Counted from the stretch's first letter, positions 36,631 through 45,621 are shown. The stretch: DNA of 64,000 nt from Rhodococcus sp. KBS0724 (GCF_005938745.2 NZ_VCBX02000001.1:5532501-5596500), one strand, 5' to 3'. Notes: generated by a model not told the origin, from the letters alone. Translations and numbers: made by a program.

Positions 36631-37247
36631 CCGAATACGTCCTGCCCCAGCTCGATTACGACTATGCAGCTCTCGAACCCCACATCTCGGGCGAAATCAT
36701 GGAACTGCACCACAGCAAGCATCACGCAACCTACGTTGCGGGCGCAAACAATGCAATCGAGCAGTTGGCTGCCGCCCGTGAGGACGGCACCATCGCAGCC
36801 AAGGCTCCGCAGCTCAGCAAGAACCTCGCCTTCCACCTCGGTGGCCACACCAATCACTCGATCTTCTGGAAGAACCTCTCCCCCAACGGTGGTGAGCGGC
36901 CGGAAGGTGAACTGGCCGCTGCCATCGACGAACACTTCGGCTCGTTCGATGCGTTTGTCACTCACTTCTCCGCAGTCGCAACCACCTTGCAGGGTTCCGG
37001 CTGGGCCGTGCTGGCCTACGACACGATCGGTCAGCGCCTGATCATCGAACAGCTCACCGATCAGCAAGGAAATATCAGCATCGGCATTGTTCCGCTCCTG
37101 ATGCTCGACATGTGGGAGCACGCTTTCTACCTGCAGTACAAGAACGTCAAGGCTGATTACGTCAAGGCGTACTGGAACGTCATCAACTGGGAAGACGTGG
37201 CGCAGCGCTACGCCGACGCCACGTCGGTCCTAGGTTCCGGGAAGTAG
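36627..37247 (+). CDS. sodA: Superoxide dismutase (Mn/Fe family)
   Basis: A 206-residue cytoplasmic or exported-without-signal SOD converting superoxide to oxygen and H2O2. Metal ligands are His28 (MELHHSKHH), His77 (GHTNHSIFW), Asp161 and His165 (LDMWEHAFY). The length and sequence fit the actinobacterial Fe/Mn group. The metal cannot be decided safely from sequence alone. It is translationally coupled to the flavin-reductase gene and convergent with the FprB gene, 6 bases away. Confidence 0.95.
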   Translation: MTEYVLPQLDYDYAALEPHISGEIMELHHSKHHATYVAGANNAIEQLAAAREDGTIAAKAPQLSKNLAFHLGGHTNHSIFWKNLSPNGGERPEGELAAAIDEHFGSFDAFVTHFSAVATTLQGSGWAVLAYDTIGQRLIIEQLTDQQGNISIGIVPLLMLDMWEHAFYLQYKNVKADYVKAYWNVINWEDVAQRYADATSVLGSGK

Positions 37248-37253
37248 TTGCGC

Positions 37254-38879
37254 TCAGCGACGTGCGGTGATCTTGATGCGGGGGCGGCCGGCAGCTTTAC
37301 CGGCCGCCTTCTCTTCTGCGTCCCGCAACGCCCACCCTGCCTTGTCGATCATGTCCGGTTGACGCTCCGTCACCAGTTCTACCAGGGACGTCCGATCGTG
37401 TTCAGGGGCGTTCAGCAGCCCGGCGTCGAAGTCTGCCAATAGCTGTGCGACAGTTTCCTTCGCGTCGACGCGATTGGTGCCTATCACTCCCCGCGGACCC
37501 CGTTTGATCCAGCCGCTGGTGTAGACGCCGACCGTGCCGTCCACCCGGCCCTGCTGGTTGGGAATGATTCCCCGAGCTTCGTCGAACGGCACGTCAGCGA
37601 CGGGTTCACCTCGATAGCCGACCGACCGCAGGACGAGTGACGCTTCCAGCGTTTCGACCTTCTCGGTGGCAAACGCTGCAAGATCGTCGTCAAGTGTGTT
37701 GTGCACCAACGTCACTGATTCGACTCGGCCGCTTCCCTGCAGTTCGGTGGGCGCAACGAGGTATCGGAAGACAATTCGCTTGTTGCCGCTGCCAGTCCGC
37801 CTCTGTGCGTACTCACGGGCAAGGTCAACTTTGAGTTTGTCGGACAGCAGCGCATCGGGATCATCCAGTGCTGCCGCGCTTGCCGCGTCCAACTCGACGT
37901 CCTGCTCGTCGATCACAACGTCGACACCGTTCAGGTGACCAAGCGCGAGAAACTCCGGCGCGGAATACGCTGCCTGAAGCGGGCCTCGCCGTCCGAGAAT
38001 CACAACCTCACGAATATTGCTGTTGCGCAGTGCATCCAATGTGTGGTCGGCGATGTCGGTTTTTGCAAGTTCGTCGACATCACACGTGAGAACTCGCGCC
38101 ACATCGAGTGCCACGTTGCCGTTTCCGACGATAACCGCGCGCTCCCCCGACAGGTCGAATTCACGATCGGAAAAGTCCGGATGCCCGTTGTACCAGGACA
38201 CGAACTCCGTTGCGGAATGACTGCCGGGCAATGATTCTCCAGGGATGCCCAGCTTACGATCAGTCGCAGCGCCCACGGCATAAATCACCGCATCATGGTG
38301 TCGAAGTAACTCGTCGTGCGAAATGTGCTTACCCACTTCGACGTCGAGGTAGAACTGAAACGACTCCGATTTGAACGAAGGCCCGAAGACACTCACAACA
38401 CCCTTGGTTTCCTGATGATCCGGCGCAACTCCACTGCGCACCAAACCCCAGGGCGAGGGCAAGCGGTCGAACATCTCGACCTCCACGGATCCCCGCGCCA
38501 GCAGTTCCGCGGCGCAGTAGCACGCCGCAGGCCCGGATCCGACTATCGCAACACGTATTCGAGGCAGATCCGCAGATGGACGTTTCGGCGGAGCGGGGAA
38601 CGCGACGTCATCGGTGTCCAGCGGATTCTGCTCGAAGTATGCAGCATTGATCTCGGTGTACCGGCCCATCGACTCACTGAGATCGTATTCTGAGTAGATC
38701 GCATCTACCGGACACGCGTCGACACATGCTCCGCAATCTATGCACGTGTCCGGATCGATGTAGAGCATCTCGGCAGTGGTGTATCCGGGATCTCCCGGCC
38801 GCGGACGAATGCAGTCGACCGGGCACACGGCTACACAACTGGTGTCGTTGCAGCATCGTTGAGTGATCACAAAAGTCAT
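37254..38879 (-). CDS. fprB: Ferredoxin-linked NADP reductase, FprB type
   Basis: A 541-residue fusion. Residues 1-80 are a 7Fe-type ferredoxin with Cys clusters CCNDTSCVAVCPVDC and CIDCGACVDACPVDAIY; residues about 105-541 are an adrenodoxin-reductase-like FAD/NADP domain (VAIVGSGPAACYCAAELL, GLVRSGVAPDHQ, VIVGNGNVALDVARVL, PQAAYS-like LGRRGPLQAAYS). Mycobacterial FprB (Rv0886) has this layout. It should carry electrons from NADPH to ferredoxins and so to P450 enzymes; a P450 and small ferredoxin lie about 7-9 kb away. ATG 38879 is preferred to the longer frame. It lies 62 bases downstream of the enoyl-CoA hydratase gene. Confidence 0.93.
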   Translation of the reverse strand: MTFVITQRCCNDTSCVAVCPVDCIRPRPGDPGYTTAEMLYIDPDTCIDCGACVDACPVDAIYSEYDLSESMGRYTEINAAYFEQNPLDTDDVAFPAPPKRPSADLPRIRVAIVGSGPAACYCAAELLARGSVEVEMFDRLPSPWGLVRSGVAPDHQETKGVVSVFGPSFKSESFQFYLDVEVGKHISHDELLRHHDAVIYAVGAATDRKLGIPGESLPGSHSATEFVSWYNGHPDFSDREFDLSGERAVIVGNGNVALDVARVLTCDVDELAKTDIADHTLDALRNSNIREVVILGRRGPLQAAYSAPEFLALGHLNGVDVVIDEQDVELDAASAAALDDPDALLSDKLKVDLAREYAQRRTGSGNKRIVFRYLVAPTELQGSGRVESVTLVHNTLDDDLAAFATEKVETLEASLVLRSVGYRGEPVADVPFDEARGIIPNQQGRVDGTVGVYTSGWIKRGPRGVIGTNRVDAKETVAQLLADFDAGLLNAPEHDRTSLVELVTERQPDMIDKAGWALRDAEEKAAGKAAGRPRIKITARR

Positions 38880-38941
38880 GTGGAGTCCGTAAGTGGTCGG
38901 AAAGTGCGGCAACGATTCGCACGCACTCGTAGGATTTCAAT

Positions 38942-39658
38942 TCACTTGTTGCGGTTCATAACCCGCTCTGCCGCGGCCCAGTGTTCGTCCGTTATCCACA
39001 AACGCGCAAATGCGTCGATGGCCTCGGGTGGTGTTACCCCGGACATTACCCGTTTGATCCGTTCGGCCGGAGCGTTTGCCAGCGACCTCGCCAGCGAGCG
39101 CCAGCCCTCGTCGAAGGATTCGCGGGGCAGAACACGATCGACAAGTCCGAGCGATTCCGCGTCGGCCGCGCTCATGATCGTCCCGGAACCGGCAAGCATC
39201 AATGCCCGGCCGCGCCCGACAAGTGTGGCGAGCCGCTCGGCCCCTCCCCACGCCGGCATGATTCCCAGACTCACCTGATTGAAGCCGATCTTGATGTCGT
39301 GCGCGGCAATTCGAATATCTGCCGACACGGCTACTTCGGCGCCGCCGCCGAGCGCATGTCCGTTCAGCGCCGCAATGACGGGGCCGGGGAAGCCCGCGAT
39401 GCGGTCGCAGATCGACCTCATCCGACGAGCCATATCGGCTGCCTGCTCCAGCGTCCGAAGTTTGGCCAATTCCTTGAGGTCGCCGCCGGAGACAAACGCG
39501 CGATCGCCGGAGCCTGTGATCACCAGTGCACGGGCTCCCAGAACCGAGTCGAGTGCGTCGTCCAACTGATCCATCGTTTCCGGTGCGATGGCATTACGTG
39601 CTTGTGGACGGTCGATGGTGATGATCGCCAACTCGCCGTCCATTTCAACGATTACCAA
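38942..39658 (-). CDS. Enoyl-CoA hydratase/isomerase family protein
   Basis: A 238-residue crotonase-fold protein. Motifs: IDRPQARNAIAPET, FVSGGDLKEL (oxyanion), NGHALGGGAEVAVSADIRIAA (oxyanion and helix), and SLGIMPAWGGAERLATLVGRGRALM with NQVSLG. The catalytic Glu positions of true hydratases are partly altered (AEVAVSAD rather than GCEL.....D), so an isomerase or other crotonase reaction is possible. I chose TTG 39658 because GGAG lies 7 bases upstream; a GAATATGATATTC palindrome at 39698-39710 then lies in the promoter. A longer frame to 39712 cannot be excluded. It precedes fprB on the same strand. Confidence 0.85.
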   Translation of the reverse strand: MVIVEMDGELAIITIDRPQARNAIAPETMDQLDDALDSVLGARALVITGSGDRAFVSGGDLKELAKLRTLEQAADMARRMRSICDRIAGFPGPVIAALNGHALGGGAEVAVSADIRIAAHDIKIGFNQVSLGIMPAWGGAERLATLVGRGRALMLAGSGTIMSAADAESLGLVDRVLPRESFDEGWRSLARSLANAPAERIKRVMSGVTPPEAIDAFARLWITDEHWAAAERVMNRNK

Positions 39659-39695
39659 GATGTTCTCCGTTACGATATTGGCATTCTTGTTTTGT

Positions 39696-39712
39696 GAGAA
39701 TATCATATTCAT
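39696..39712. promoter_or_regulatory. GAGAAT-type operator site 1
   Basis: GAGAATATCATATTCAT: left half GAGAAT, then ATCAT, then ATTC; the inner GAATATCATATTC is a near-perfect palindrome. It lies 38 bases upstream of the chosen echA start and 85 bases upstream of the divergent ligase start, so it could serve both. It matches the element at 60886-60902 in half-site and spacing. Confidence 0.55.
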
Positions 39713-39796
39713 AGCTGGCAGAAGCCAGTTCGACCGCTCCAGTCACGCGCCGCAGTTCGGCCTCGGAGCGGCTCGGTTACCTGCATTGGAGCTCAT

Positions 39797-41329
39797 ATGC
39801 GGCACATTCCCGCCACGCTTACCACCCGGTACCTCGAAGAGGGATGGTGGACTCAGGACACGATCGGCACGATGCTCACGCGAGGTCTCAGTGCCGCCCC
39901 CGACACCGAATTCCGCATCCACTCAAAGGTCCGTCCGTGGTCCGGAACTTTTGCCGACGTAGATCTAGTGGCGCGCAGGTTGGCGGGCGGCCTGCGGGAA
40001 CGCGGCGTCGGCGCGGGTGATGTTGTCGCGTTCCAGCTTCCCAACTGGATGGAGGCAGCGGCGGTGTTCTGGGCGTCGGCCTTCCTCGGCGCGACGGTTG
40101 TTCCCATTGTTCACTTCTACGGCCGCAAGGAAGTTGCCTACATTCTCGACGAGACAAAGCCGAAGGTCTTCATCACCGCCGAGAAGTTCGGACGCACCGA
40201 GTTCCAGCCCGATCTGTGCGCCAACGTCCCCGTTGTCGGCGTCGTCGGACGGGATTTCGACGACTTACTCAGTGAGGAACCGCTCGCCGAGAACCTCGAT
40301 ACCGATCCGTCGTCCGCGGTGCTTATTGCTTTCACCTCCGGCACAACCCGCGCGCCTAAGGGTGTCATCCACAGCCATCAGACACTCGGTCACGAAACTC
40401 GTCAGCTTCTGGGCTTGTACCCGAAAGACCGTGGCAAGCAACTCACGTCAGCTCCGGTCGGGCACTTCATCGGCATGGTCAATGCCTTCCTCATTCCGGT
40501 CGTGGACGGCTCCCCGATCAATCTGACCGACGCGTGGGATCCGGAACAGGCGCTGGAGTTGATGACCAGCGATCAACTCACTGTCGGCGGCGGCGCAACC
40601 TACTTCCTCACCAGCCTGCTCGATCATCCGAAGTTCACGCCGGAACATCTCACCTGCATGAAATATGCGGGGCTCGGTGGCTCGTCCGTGCCCGCCGCGG
40701 TTACGAGAAGACTGGCCGACTTCGGCATCATCGTCTTCCGCTCGTACGGCAGCACCGAGCATCCGTCGATTACGGGATCGAGCCACCTTGCCCCAGAGGA
40801 CAAGCGGTTGTTCACCGACGGAAATGTCATGGAGGGCGCGGAGGTCCGGCTTGCCGATGACGGAGAGATCCTCAGCCGTGGGCCCGATCTCTGCATCGGG
40901 TACACCGACCAAGCGCTCACCGACGCGACATTCGACGCCGACGGTTGGTATCACACCGGGGACATCGGCGAAATCGACGAAGACGGTTATCTCACGATTA
41001 CAGACCGCAAGTCCGACATCATCATTCGCGGCGGCGAGAACGTGAGTGCACTCGAGGTCGAGGAGATCCTCCTCTCGATGCCCGGAGTCGCCGAGGCCGC
41101 AGCGGTATCCGCCCCGGACGAGCGCCTCGGCGAGCACGTTGCCGCCGTGCTGCGCCTGCTGCCCGGCCACAGCTTGCCGACGATGGACGAACTCCGTGCT
41201 CACTTCGATCTAGCGGGTGTCGCAAAACAGAAGTGGCCGGAGGAATTGCACCAGGTGGATGACTTCCACCGGACGGCCAGCGGCAAGATTCAGAAGTTTT
41301 TGGTCCGTCAGGATATTGCGACCGTTTAA
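39797..41329 (+). CDS. Acyl-CoA ligase (ANL superfamily)
   Basis: A 510-residue adenylate-forming enzyme that activates a carboxylic acid to an acyl-CoA via an acyl-adenylate. The P-loop-like motif FTSGTTRAPKG is at residues 179-189, the YGSTEH motif near 318, the hinge DADGWYHTGDIG (about 385), and the catalytic Lys497 in TASGKIQKFLVR. The closest appearance is to cyclohexanecarboxylate- or HIP-type ligases, but the substrate is unknown. ATG 39797 has GGAG 5 bases upstream. It is divergent from the enoyl-CoA hydratase and is followed by the amidohydrolase gene 41 bases later, with an operator in between. Confidence 0.9.
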   Translation: MRHIPATLTTRYLEEGWWTQDTIGTMLTRGLSAAPDTEFRIHSKVRPWSGTFADVDLVARRLAGGLRERGVGAGDVVAFQLPNWMEAAAVFWASAFLGATVVPIVHFYGRKEVAYILDETKPKVFITAEKFGRTEFQPDLCANVPVVGVVGRDFDDLLSEEPLAENLDTDPSSAVLIAFTSGTTRAPKGVIHSHQTLGHETRQLLGLYPKDRGKQLTSAPVGHFIGMVNAFLIPVVDGSPINLTDAWDPEQALELMTSDQLTVGGGATYFLTSLLDHPKFTPEHLTCMKYAGLGGSSVPAAVTRRLADFGIIVFRSYGSTEHPSITGSSHLAPEDKRLFTDGNVMEGAEVRLADDGEILSRGPDLCIGYTDQALTDATFDADGWYHTGDIGEIDEDGYLTITDRKSDIIIRGGENVSALEVEEILLSMPGVAEAAAVSAPDERLGEHVAAVLRLLPGHSLPTMDELRAHFDLAGVAKQKWPEELHQVDDFHRTASGKIQKFLVRQDIATV

Positions 41330-41333
41330 AAAA

Positions 41334-41348
41334 GAGAATAGTGTTCTC
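41334..41348. promoter_or_regulatory. GAGAAT-type operator site 2
   Basis: GAGAATAGTGTTCTC: a 5-base inverted repeat (GAGAA/TTCTC) around TAGTG, followed by AT. It is 22 bases upstream of the amidohydrolase start, between it and the ligase. It matches 14 of 17 positions (with the following AT) with the site at 61030-61046. Confidence 0.65.
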
Positions 41349-41370
41349 ATCAAACGCAAAGGAGAATCTC

Positions 41371-42552
41371 ATGCCCCCGAAGGACCTGCCTTACCCGCTG
41401 TTCGACGCAGACAACCATCTGTACGAGACTGCCGAGGCTCTCACCAAGTACCTCCCGGCGAAGTACAAGGACGCCATCAAGTACGTCGAGGTCGACGGAC
41501 GCACCAAGATCGCCATTCGCGGACAGATCAGCGAGTACATCCCCAACCCCACGTTCAGCGTCGTTGCACGCCCGGGTTCCATGGAGGAGTACTTCAAGAA
41601 CGGAAACCCCGAAGGCAAGAGCCGTCGCGAGATCTTCGGTAAGTCCATGAAGGCAATCCCCGCCTTCAGTGAGCCTGGTCCGCGCTTGGAGCTGATGGAC
41701 GAGTTGGGCGTCGACCGCACTCTGATGTTCCCGACCCTCGCCAGCCTTGTCGAAGAGCGGATGCGTGACGATCCGGACCTGATTCACGCTGTCGTCCACG
41801 CACTCAACGAGTGGCTGTACGAGACATGGCAGTTCAACTACAAGGACCGCATTTTCACCACCCCGGTGATCAGCCTTCCGATCCTCGACAAGGCACTCGA
41901 AGAACTCGAGTGGGTTGCCGAGCGCGGCGCAAAGGCCATTCTCGTGCGTCCCGCACCCGTCCCCGGATTCAAGGGACCGCGCTCCTTCGCGATGCCCGAG
42001 TTCGACCCCTTCTGGAAGCGTGTCGTCGAGCTCGACCTCCTCGTCGCGATGCACTCGTCCGACAGCGGATACGCCCGCTTCGACGCCGAATGGGAAGGCA
42101 CGGACGGCGAAATGCTGCCGTTCCAGACCAACACCTTCCGCATGGTCAACGAGTGGCGTCCCGTGCAGGACACCGTGGCATCGTGGGTCTGCCACGGCGC
42201 ATTGTTCCGCTTCCCCGACCTCAAGCTTGCGGTCATCGAGAGTGGATCTGCTTGGCTCCGACCACTTCTGGACAGCCTCGCCGACACCTTCAAGAAGGCA
42301 CCTGAGGGCTTCGGTATGCAGGATCCCGTCGCGGCGATCAAGCGCCAGGTCCACGTCAGCCCCTTCTACGAGGAGGGCGTGACCGATCTGATCGATCTTG
42401 TCGGAGTCGACCGAGTGCTCTTCGGCTCGGACTACCCACATCCCGAGGGCTTGGCGGAACCGCGGCACTTCGCGGACATGCTCGGGCACCTGGACGAGAA
42501 AGATCAGGCAAAGATCATGGGCGGCAACCTTGCAGGGCTCCTTTCGCTGTGA
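41371..42552 (+). CDS. Amidohydrolase family (Amidohydro_2 / ACMSD-like) protein
   Basis: A 393-residue metal-dependent hydrolase of the Amidohydro_2 type. The first metal motif is in FDADNHLYET, the second in VAMHSSDSGYARF (His), the third in VCHGALFRFPDLKLAVIESG, and the last in FGSDYPHPEG (Asp). Members hydrolyse or decarboxylate cyclic acids, and many occur beside acyl-CoA ligases in actinobacterial catabolic clusters. The start has AAAGGAGA 5-6 bases upstream. It overlaps the following ligase by 4 bases (GTGA), so the first two genes are coupled. Confidence 0.88.
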   Translation: MPPKDLPYPLFDADNHLYETAEALTKYLPAKYKDAIKYVEVDGRTKIAIRGQISEYIPNPTFSVVARPGSMEEYFKNGNPEGKSRREIFGKSMKAIPAFSEPGPRLELMDELGVDRTLMFPTLASLVEERMRDDPDLIHAVVHALNEWLYETWQFNYKDRIFTTPVISLPILDKALEELEWVAERGAKAILVRPAPVPGFKGPRSFAMPEFDPFWKRVVELDLLVAMHSSDSGYARFDAEWEGTDGEMLPFQTNTFRMVNEWRPVQDTVASWVCHGALFRFPDLKLAVIESGSAWLRPLLDSLADTFKKAPEGFGMQDPVAAIKRQVHVSPFYEEGVTDLIDLVGVDRVLFGSDYPHPEGLAEPRHFADMLGHLDEKDQAKIMGGNLAGLLSL

Positions 42553-43976
42553 AATGGCAGACCATCCCCGAGATGGTCCTGAGTGCGGCCGACCGCTTCG
42601 GCACTGCCGAAGCGGTCGTCGACGGGCCCGTCCGGATCACCTTCGTCGAACTCGCTGATCGGGTCCGCCGGGCCGCAGGCGCTCTTGCCGCGATCGGCGT
42701 GGACAAGGGTGATCGAGTGGCGATCTGGGCGCCCAACTCCGCCGAATGGATCATCGCCGCATTTGGCACCTTGACCGCCGGCGGAGTGCTGGTTCCCGTC
42801 AACACGCGCTACAAGGCCGACGAAGCCGCCGACATCATCCGTCGGAGCGGAGCCAAAGCCGTACTCGTCCAGAAGGGATTTCTGGGCCTAGAGTACAGCG
42901 CACCCGACGACGTCCCGGTCATCGATCTGAAGTCGGATTTCCTTTCCAGCGGTGCACCTTTCGAATGCGAGATCAGCGGCGACGACATCGCCGACATCAT
43001 GTACACGTCAGGAACGACGGGGCGCCCCAAGGGCGTCATGATGAACCATCACCAGACGTTGCGGATGTTCTCCGAGTGGTGCGATCTCGCAGACCTGAGG
43101 GAAGGCGATCGCTATCTGATCGTCAACCCGTTCTTCCACATGTTCGGGTACAAAGCAGGCGTAGTCGCGTCGCTGATTCGCGGCGCCACCATCCTGCCGG
43201 TAGCTGTTCTCGACGTGGATCAGGTACTCGAACTCGTGGAGACCGAGAAGATCACCATGCTCCCGGGACCGCCGACGCTCTATCAGTCGCTGCTAGCCGC
43301 TCCCAACACCCGAGATCTGTCGTCACTACGTGCCGCAGTCACTGGATCGGCAGACATTCCGGTAGAACTCATCCGCCGCGTTGCAAAGGAACTTCCGTTC
43401 CAGACCATCATGACGGGCTACGGCTTGAGCGAAGGGGGAACGGCAACCGCGTCGCGTCCCGGTGACTCGTTCGAGCAGATAGCAACTACCGTCGGTACAC
43501 CATGTGACGGAATCGAATTGCGCATCGCAGATGATTCCGAGGTACTGATTCGCGGATACAACGTCATGCAGGGATATCTCGACGATCCGCTGGCGACTGC
43601 CGAAGCGATCGACACGGACGGTTGGCTGCACACAGGCGATCTCGGAACGCTGGACAACGAGGGACGGCTCAGCATCGTGGGCCGTAAGAAGGACATGTTC
43701 ATCGTCGGCGGATTCAACGCGTATCCGGCCGAGATCGAAGGTTTCCTTCTCGAACACCCGGCAGTCGATCAAGTTGCTGTGATCGGCGTTCCCGACGAAC
43801 GGATGGGACAGGTCGGCAAAGCGTTCGTGGTGACCAAACATCCTGTGGCAGCTGAAGATCTACTTTCCTGGAGCCGAGAGCGGATGGCAGGGTTCAAGGC
43901 CCCTCGCACTGTCGAGTTCCTCGACGCACTGCCACTCAACGCGACCGGCAAAGTCATGAAAGATCAATTGAGATAA
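42549..43976 (+). CDS. Acyl-CoA ligase, FadD3-like
   Basis: A 475-residue ANL-family ligase. Motifs: MYTSGTTGRPKG (151-162), GYGLSEGG, DTDGWLHTGDLG and catalytic Lys468 in NATGKVMKD. It has the FadD3-type features NPFFHMFGYKAGV and LPGPPTLYQSLL, where FadD3 is the HIP-CoA ligase for propionate side-chain/ring acids of steroids; the substrate here may be a related alicyclic acid. The start (GTG 42549) overlaps the amidohydrolase stop by 4 bases. The downstream small HTH-like gene follows after 32 bases. Confidence 0.92.
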   Translation: MKWQTIPEMVLSAADRFGTAEAVVDGPVRITFVELADRVRRAAGALAAIGVDKGDRVAIWAPNSAEWIIAAFGTLTAGGVLVPVNTRYKADEAADIIRRSGAKAVLVQKGFLGLEYSAPDDVPVIDLKSDFLSSGAPFECEISGDDIADIMYTSGTTGRPKGVMMNHHQTLRMFSEWCDLADLREGDRYLIVNPFFHMFGYKAGVVASLIRGATILPVAVLDVDQVLELVETEKITMLPGPPTLYQSLLAAPNTRDLSSLRAAVTGSADIPVELIRRVAKELPFQTIMTGYGLSEGGTATASRPGDSFEQIATTVGTPCDGIELRIADDSEVLIRGYNVMQGYLDDPLATAEAIDTDGWLHTGDLGTLDNEGRLSIVGRKKDMFIVGGFNAYPAEIEGFLLEHPAVDQVAVIGVPDERMGQVGKAFVVTKHPVAAEDLLSWSRERMAGFKAPRTVEFLDALPLNATGKVMKDQLR

Positions 43977-44008
43977 CCGAATTCACACAAGAATTGAGGA
44001 GGCGCGCA

Positions 44009-44242
44009 ATGAACGACCATGACGAAATATTGACGTTCGCCCTGAAGTGGCGGCATTGGAACGGCGGACCCGCCGAAGACATTTTTGTCCAATTCGGGAT
44101 CACGCCGACTCAGTTCTTCCGTCGTCTCCGTAGCATTCTGGAGTTCGAAGAGGAGACCGACCTCGCACCGGACGTCGCGGCCGAACTCGTATACATCTGC
44201 GATCTGCGGCTGAACCCCGTTGAACTCCGGCTGGCCAGTTGA
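44009..44242 (+). CDS. DUF3263-like small helix-turn-helix protein
   Basis: A 77-residue protein whose ILTFALKWRHWNGGPAEDIFVQFGITPTQFFRRLRSIL (core ILTFALKWRHW and FGITPTQFFRRLRSIL) follows the actinobacterial DUF3263 pattern, usually a small sigma-region-4-like helix-turn-helix. It could bind DNA or RNA polymerase, but this is family-based inference. ATG 44009 has GAGGAGG 6 bases upstream. The stop overlaps the TTG start of the MaoC gene, so it is embedded in a catabolic operon, unlike the usual stand-alone position of DUF3263 genes. Confidence 0.62.
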   Translation: MNDHDEILTFALKWRHWNGGPAEDIFVQFGITPTQFFRRLRSILEFEEETDLAPDVAAELVYICDLRLNPVELRLAS

Positions 44243-44715
44243 GCACCCAGAGCGGCTTGTGTCAGACCGATTTCACCACGTTCGACGATATTCGGGCCGC
44301 TGTCGGGACAACGATCGGCACCAGCGATTGGATCACGATCGATCAGAAGCGGATCGATCTTTTCGCGGCGGCCACCGACGACGACCAGTGGATACACGTC
44401 GATACGGATCGTGCTGCTGACGGACCATACGGCACCACCATCGCACATGGATTCCTGACACTGTCGCTGCTGGCACCGATAGTTCAGCGAGTCATGGCCG
44501 TCAGCTGCGCCCGCCTGGCGCTCAACTACGGACTGGGGAAAGTGAGATTCATCAGCCCGGTCCTGGTCGACAGCCGGGTACGGGGAACAGTGGAACTCAC
44601 ATCAGTCACCGATATCGAGGGTGGAATCCAAGTGGAACGCACCGTCACAATCACGGCCGAAGGGTCCGAGCGGCCCGCCTGTGTCGCACAGAATCTGGTT
44701 CGCTACCTGAGCTGA
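44239..44715 (+). CDS. MaoC-family hydratase (NodN-like)
   Basis: A 158-residue single hot-dog enzyme. The R-hydratase motif is ATDDDQWIHVDTDRAADGPYGTTIAHGFLTLSLL with the catalytic Asp/His pair in DDDQWIHVD and AHG. These enzymes hydrate enoyl-CoA to (R)-3-hydroxyacyl-CoA. The start is TTG 44239, overlapping the preceding stop as TTGA, with no better initiator until after the first conserved residues. It is the last gene of the amidohydrolase-ligase-HTH-MaoC operon and is followed by a strong bidirectional hairpin. Confidence 0.85.
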   Translation: MSTQSGLCQTDFTTFDDIRAAVGTTIGTSDWITIDQKRIDLFAAATDDDQWIHVDTDRAADGPYGTTIAHGFLTLSLLAPIVQRVMAVSCARLALNYGLGKVRFISPVLVDSRVRGTVELTSVTDIEGGIQVERTVTITAEGSERPACVAQNLVRYLS

Positions 44716-44744
44716 CATCCTTTGGTATGCAGTAGATCATGCGG

Positions 44745-44773
44745 CGCCGACGCCCGAGCTACCGGCGTCGGCG
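44745..44773. terminator. Bidirectional hairpin terminator
   Basis: CGCCGACGCC (44745-44754) pairs with GGCGTCGGCG (44764-44773) across a 9-base loop (CGAGCTACC). It lies 30 bases after the MaoC stop and 26 bases after the convergent SDR stop, so it can end both transcripts. No T-run follows on either strand. Confidence 0.75.
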
Positions 44774-44798
44774 TCGGCGTCGCATGAGAACCGCCACT

Positions 44799-45569
44799 TT
44801 ACATATACCAACCTCCGTTGACCCCGATGAGCTGTCCCGTGATGAAGCCCGCGTTGTCCGTACAGAGAAACGCACAGGCCGCAGCCACGTCACTCGGCAA
44901 CCCGGCACGGCGAACCGGTGTCATGCTCGCGATGACATCGACGCCGGGAAAATCTCCGTCGGCTTCGGATTTGCGAGCCATCGGGGTATCGATGATCGAC
45001 GGTGGGATCGAGTTCACCGTAATCCCCTGCGGCGCAAGCTCGAAGGACAGTGCTTTAGTCAGTGCGATGACTCCACCTTTGGATGCCACGTAGTGAGCCA
45101 TGTTGGGCGCGCCCGACTGAGCACTCGACGACGAGATGGTGACGATTCGACCCCAACCGGCTTCGATCATGTCGGGAATCACTGCCTGAATCGAGGTGAA
45201 GGTTCCGGTGAGGTTGACCGCGACGATGTGGTCCCACTCCTCCGCAGTGATGTCGGTGACCGGCGTAAAAGTCTCGACACCTGCACTGGTGACGATGATC
45301 GAGATCGGGCCGAGTTCGCCGCGAACCGCGTCCATGGCGGCCCTGACACCTACGCGATCGGTGACATCCACTTGATATGCCATAGCGTCGGCACCGGCCG
45401 CACTCAACTTCTCCGCAACACGCTGCGCTTCATCGATATTTCTGTCCAGCAATGCAACCCGGTGCCCTTGCTCCGAAAGAGACTGGGCCACTGCCAGCCC
45501 GATACCCGATCCAGCACCTGTCACCACCGCGACGCGGTCGTTCGCGGAAGTCCCCTGGTATGAAGTCAT
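44799..45569 (-). CDS. SDR family oxidoreductase
   Basis: A 256-residue FabG/BDH-like short-chain dehydrogenase. Cofactor loop TGAGSGIGLA (about 18-27), Asp after beta-2 (LLDRNID) favouring NAD(H), and the active-site SS..AQ(Ser), YVASK and ITVNSIPPSIIDTP segment. It closely resembles the SDR at 61869 (shared pattern NISSSSAHSG/TISSSSAQSG, VNGG ending), so the two may act on related alcohols/ketones. ATG 45569 has AAGGAG upstream. It follows the P450 gene by 45 bases and is probably in one operon with it. Confidence 0.9.
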   Translation of the reverse strand: MTSYQGTSANDRVAVVTGAGSGIGLAVAQSLSEQGHRVALLDRNIDEAQRVAEKLSAAGADAMAYQVDVTDRVGVRAAMDAVRGELGPISIIVTSAGVETFTPVTDITAEEWDHIVAVNLTGTFTSIQAVIPDMIEAGWGRIVTISSSSAQSGAPNMAHYVASKGGVIALTKALSFELAPQGITVNSIPPSIIDTPMARKSEADGDFPGVDVIASMTPVRRAGLPSDVAAACAFLCTDNAGFITGQLIGVNGGWYM

Positions 45570-45593
45570 GGTGTACTCCTTGCTCGTCAACGT

Positions 45594-45621
45594 ATTTCAA
45601 TCAGCGGATTTCAATCAGCGG
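45594..45621. repeat. 14-base tandem repeat at P450 end
   Basis: ATTTCAATCAGCGG occurs twice in a row at 45594-45607 and 45608-45621, with a decayed third copy (GTTTCAGTCATCACGG) beyond. It covers the P450 stop codon, so the P450 C-terminus is partly made of repeat-derived sequence. GATTCCGTCGACGAG is also partly repeated just upstream in gene direction. It looks like local slippage. Confidence 0.55.

Noticed and set aside
44745..44773. GC-rich repeat (GGCGTCGGCG...) considered as a repeat array
   Set aside because: It is one inverted repeat plus one extra CGTCGGCGTCG run, best explained as a bidirectional terminator between convergent genes.
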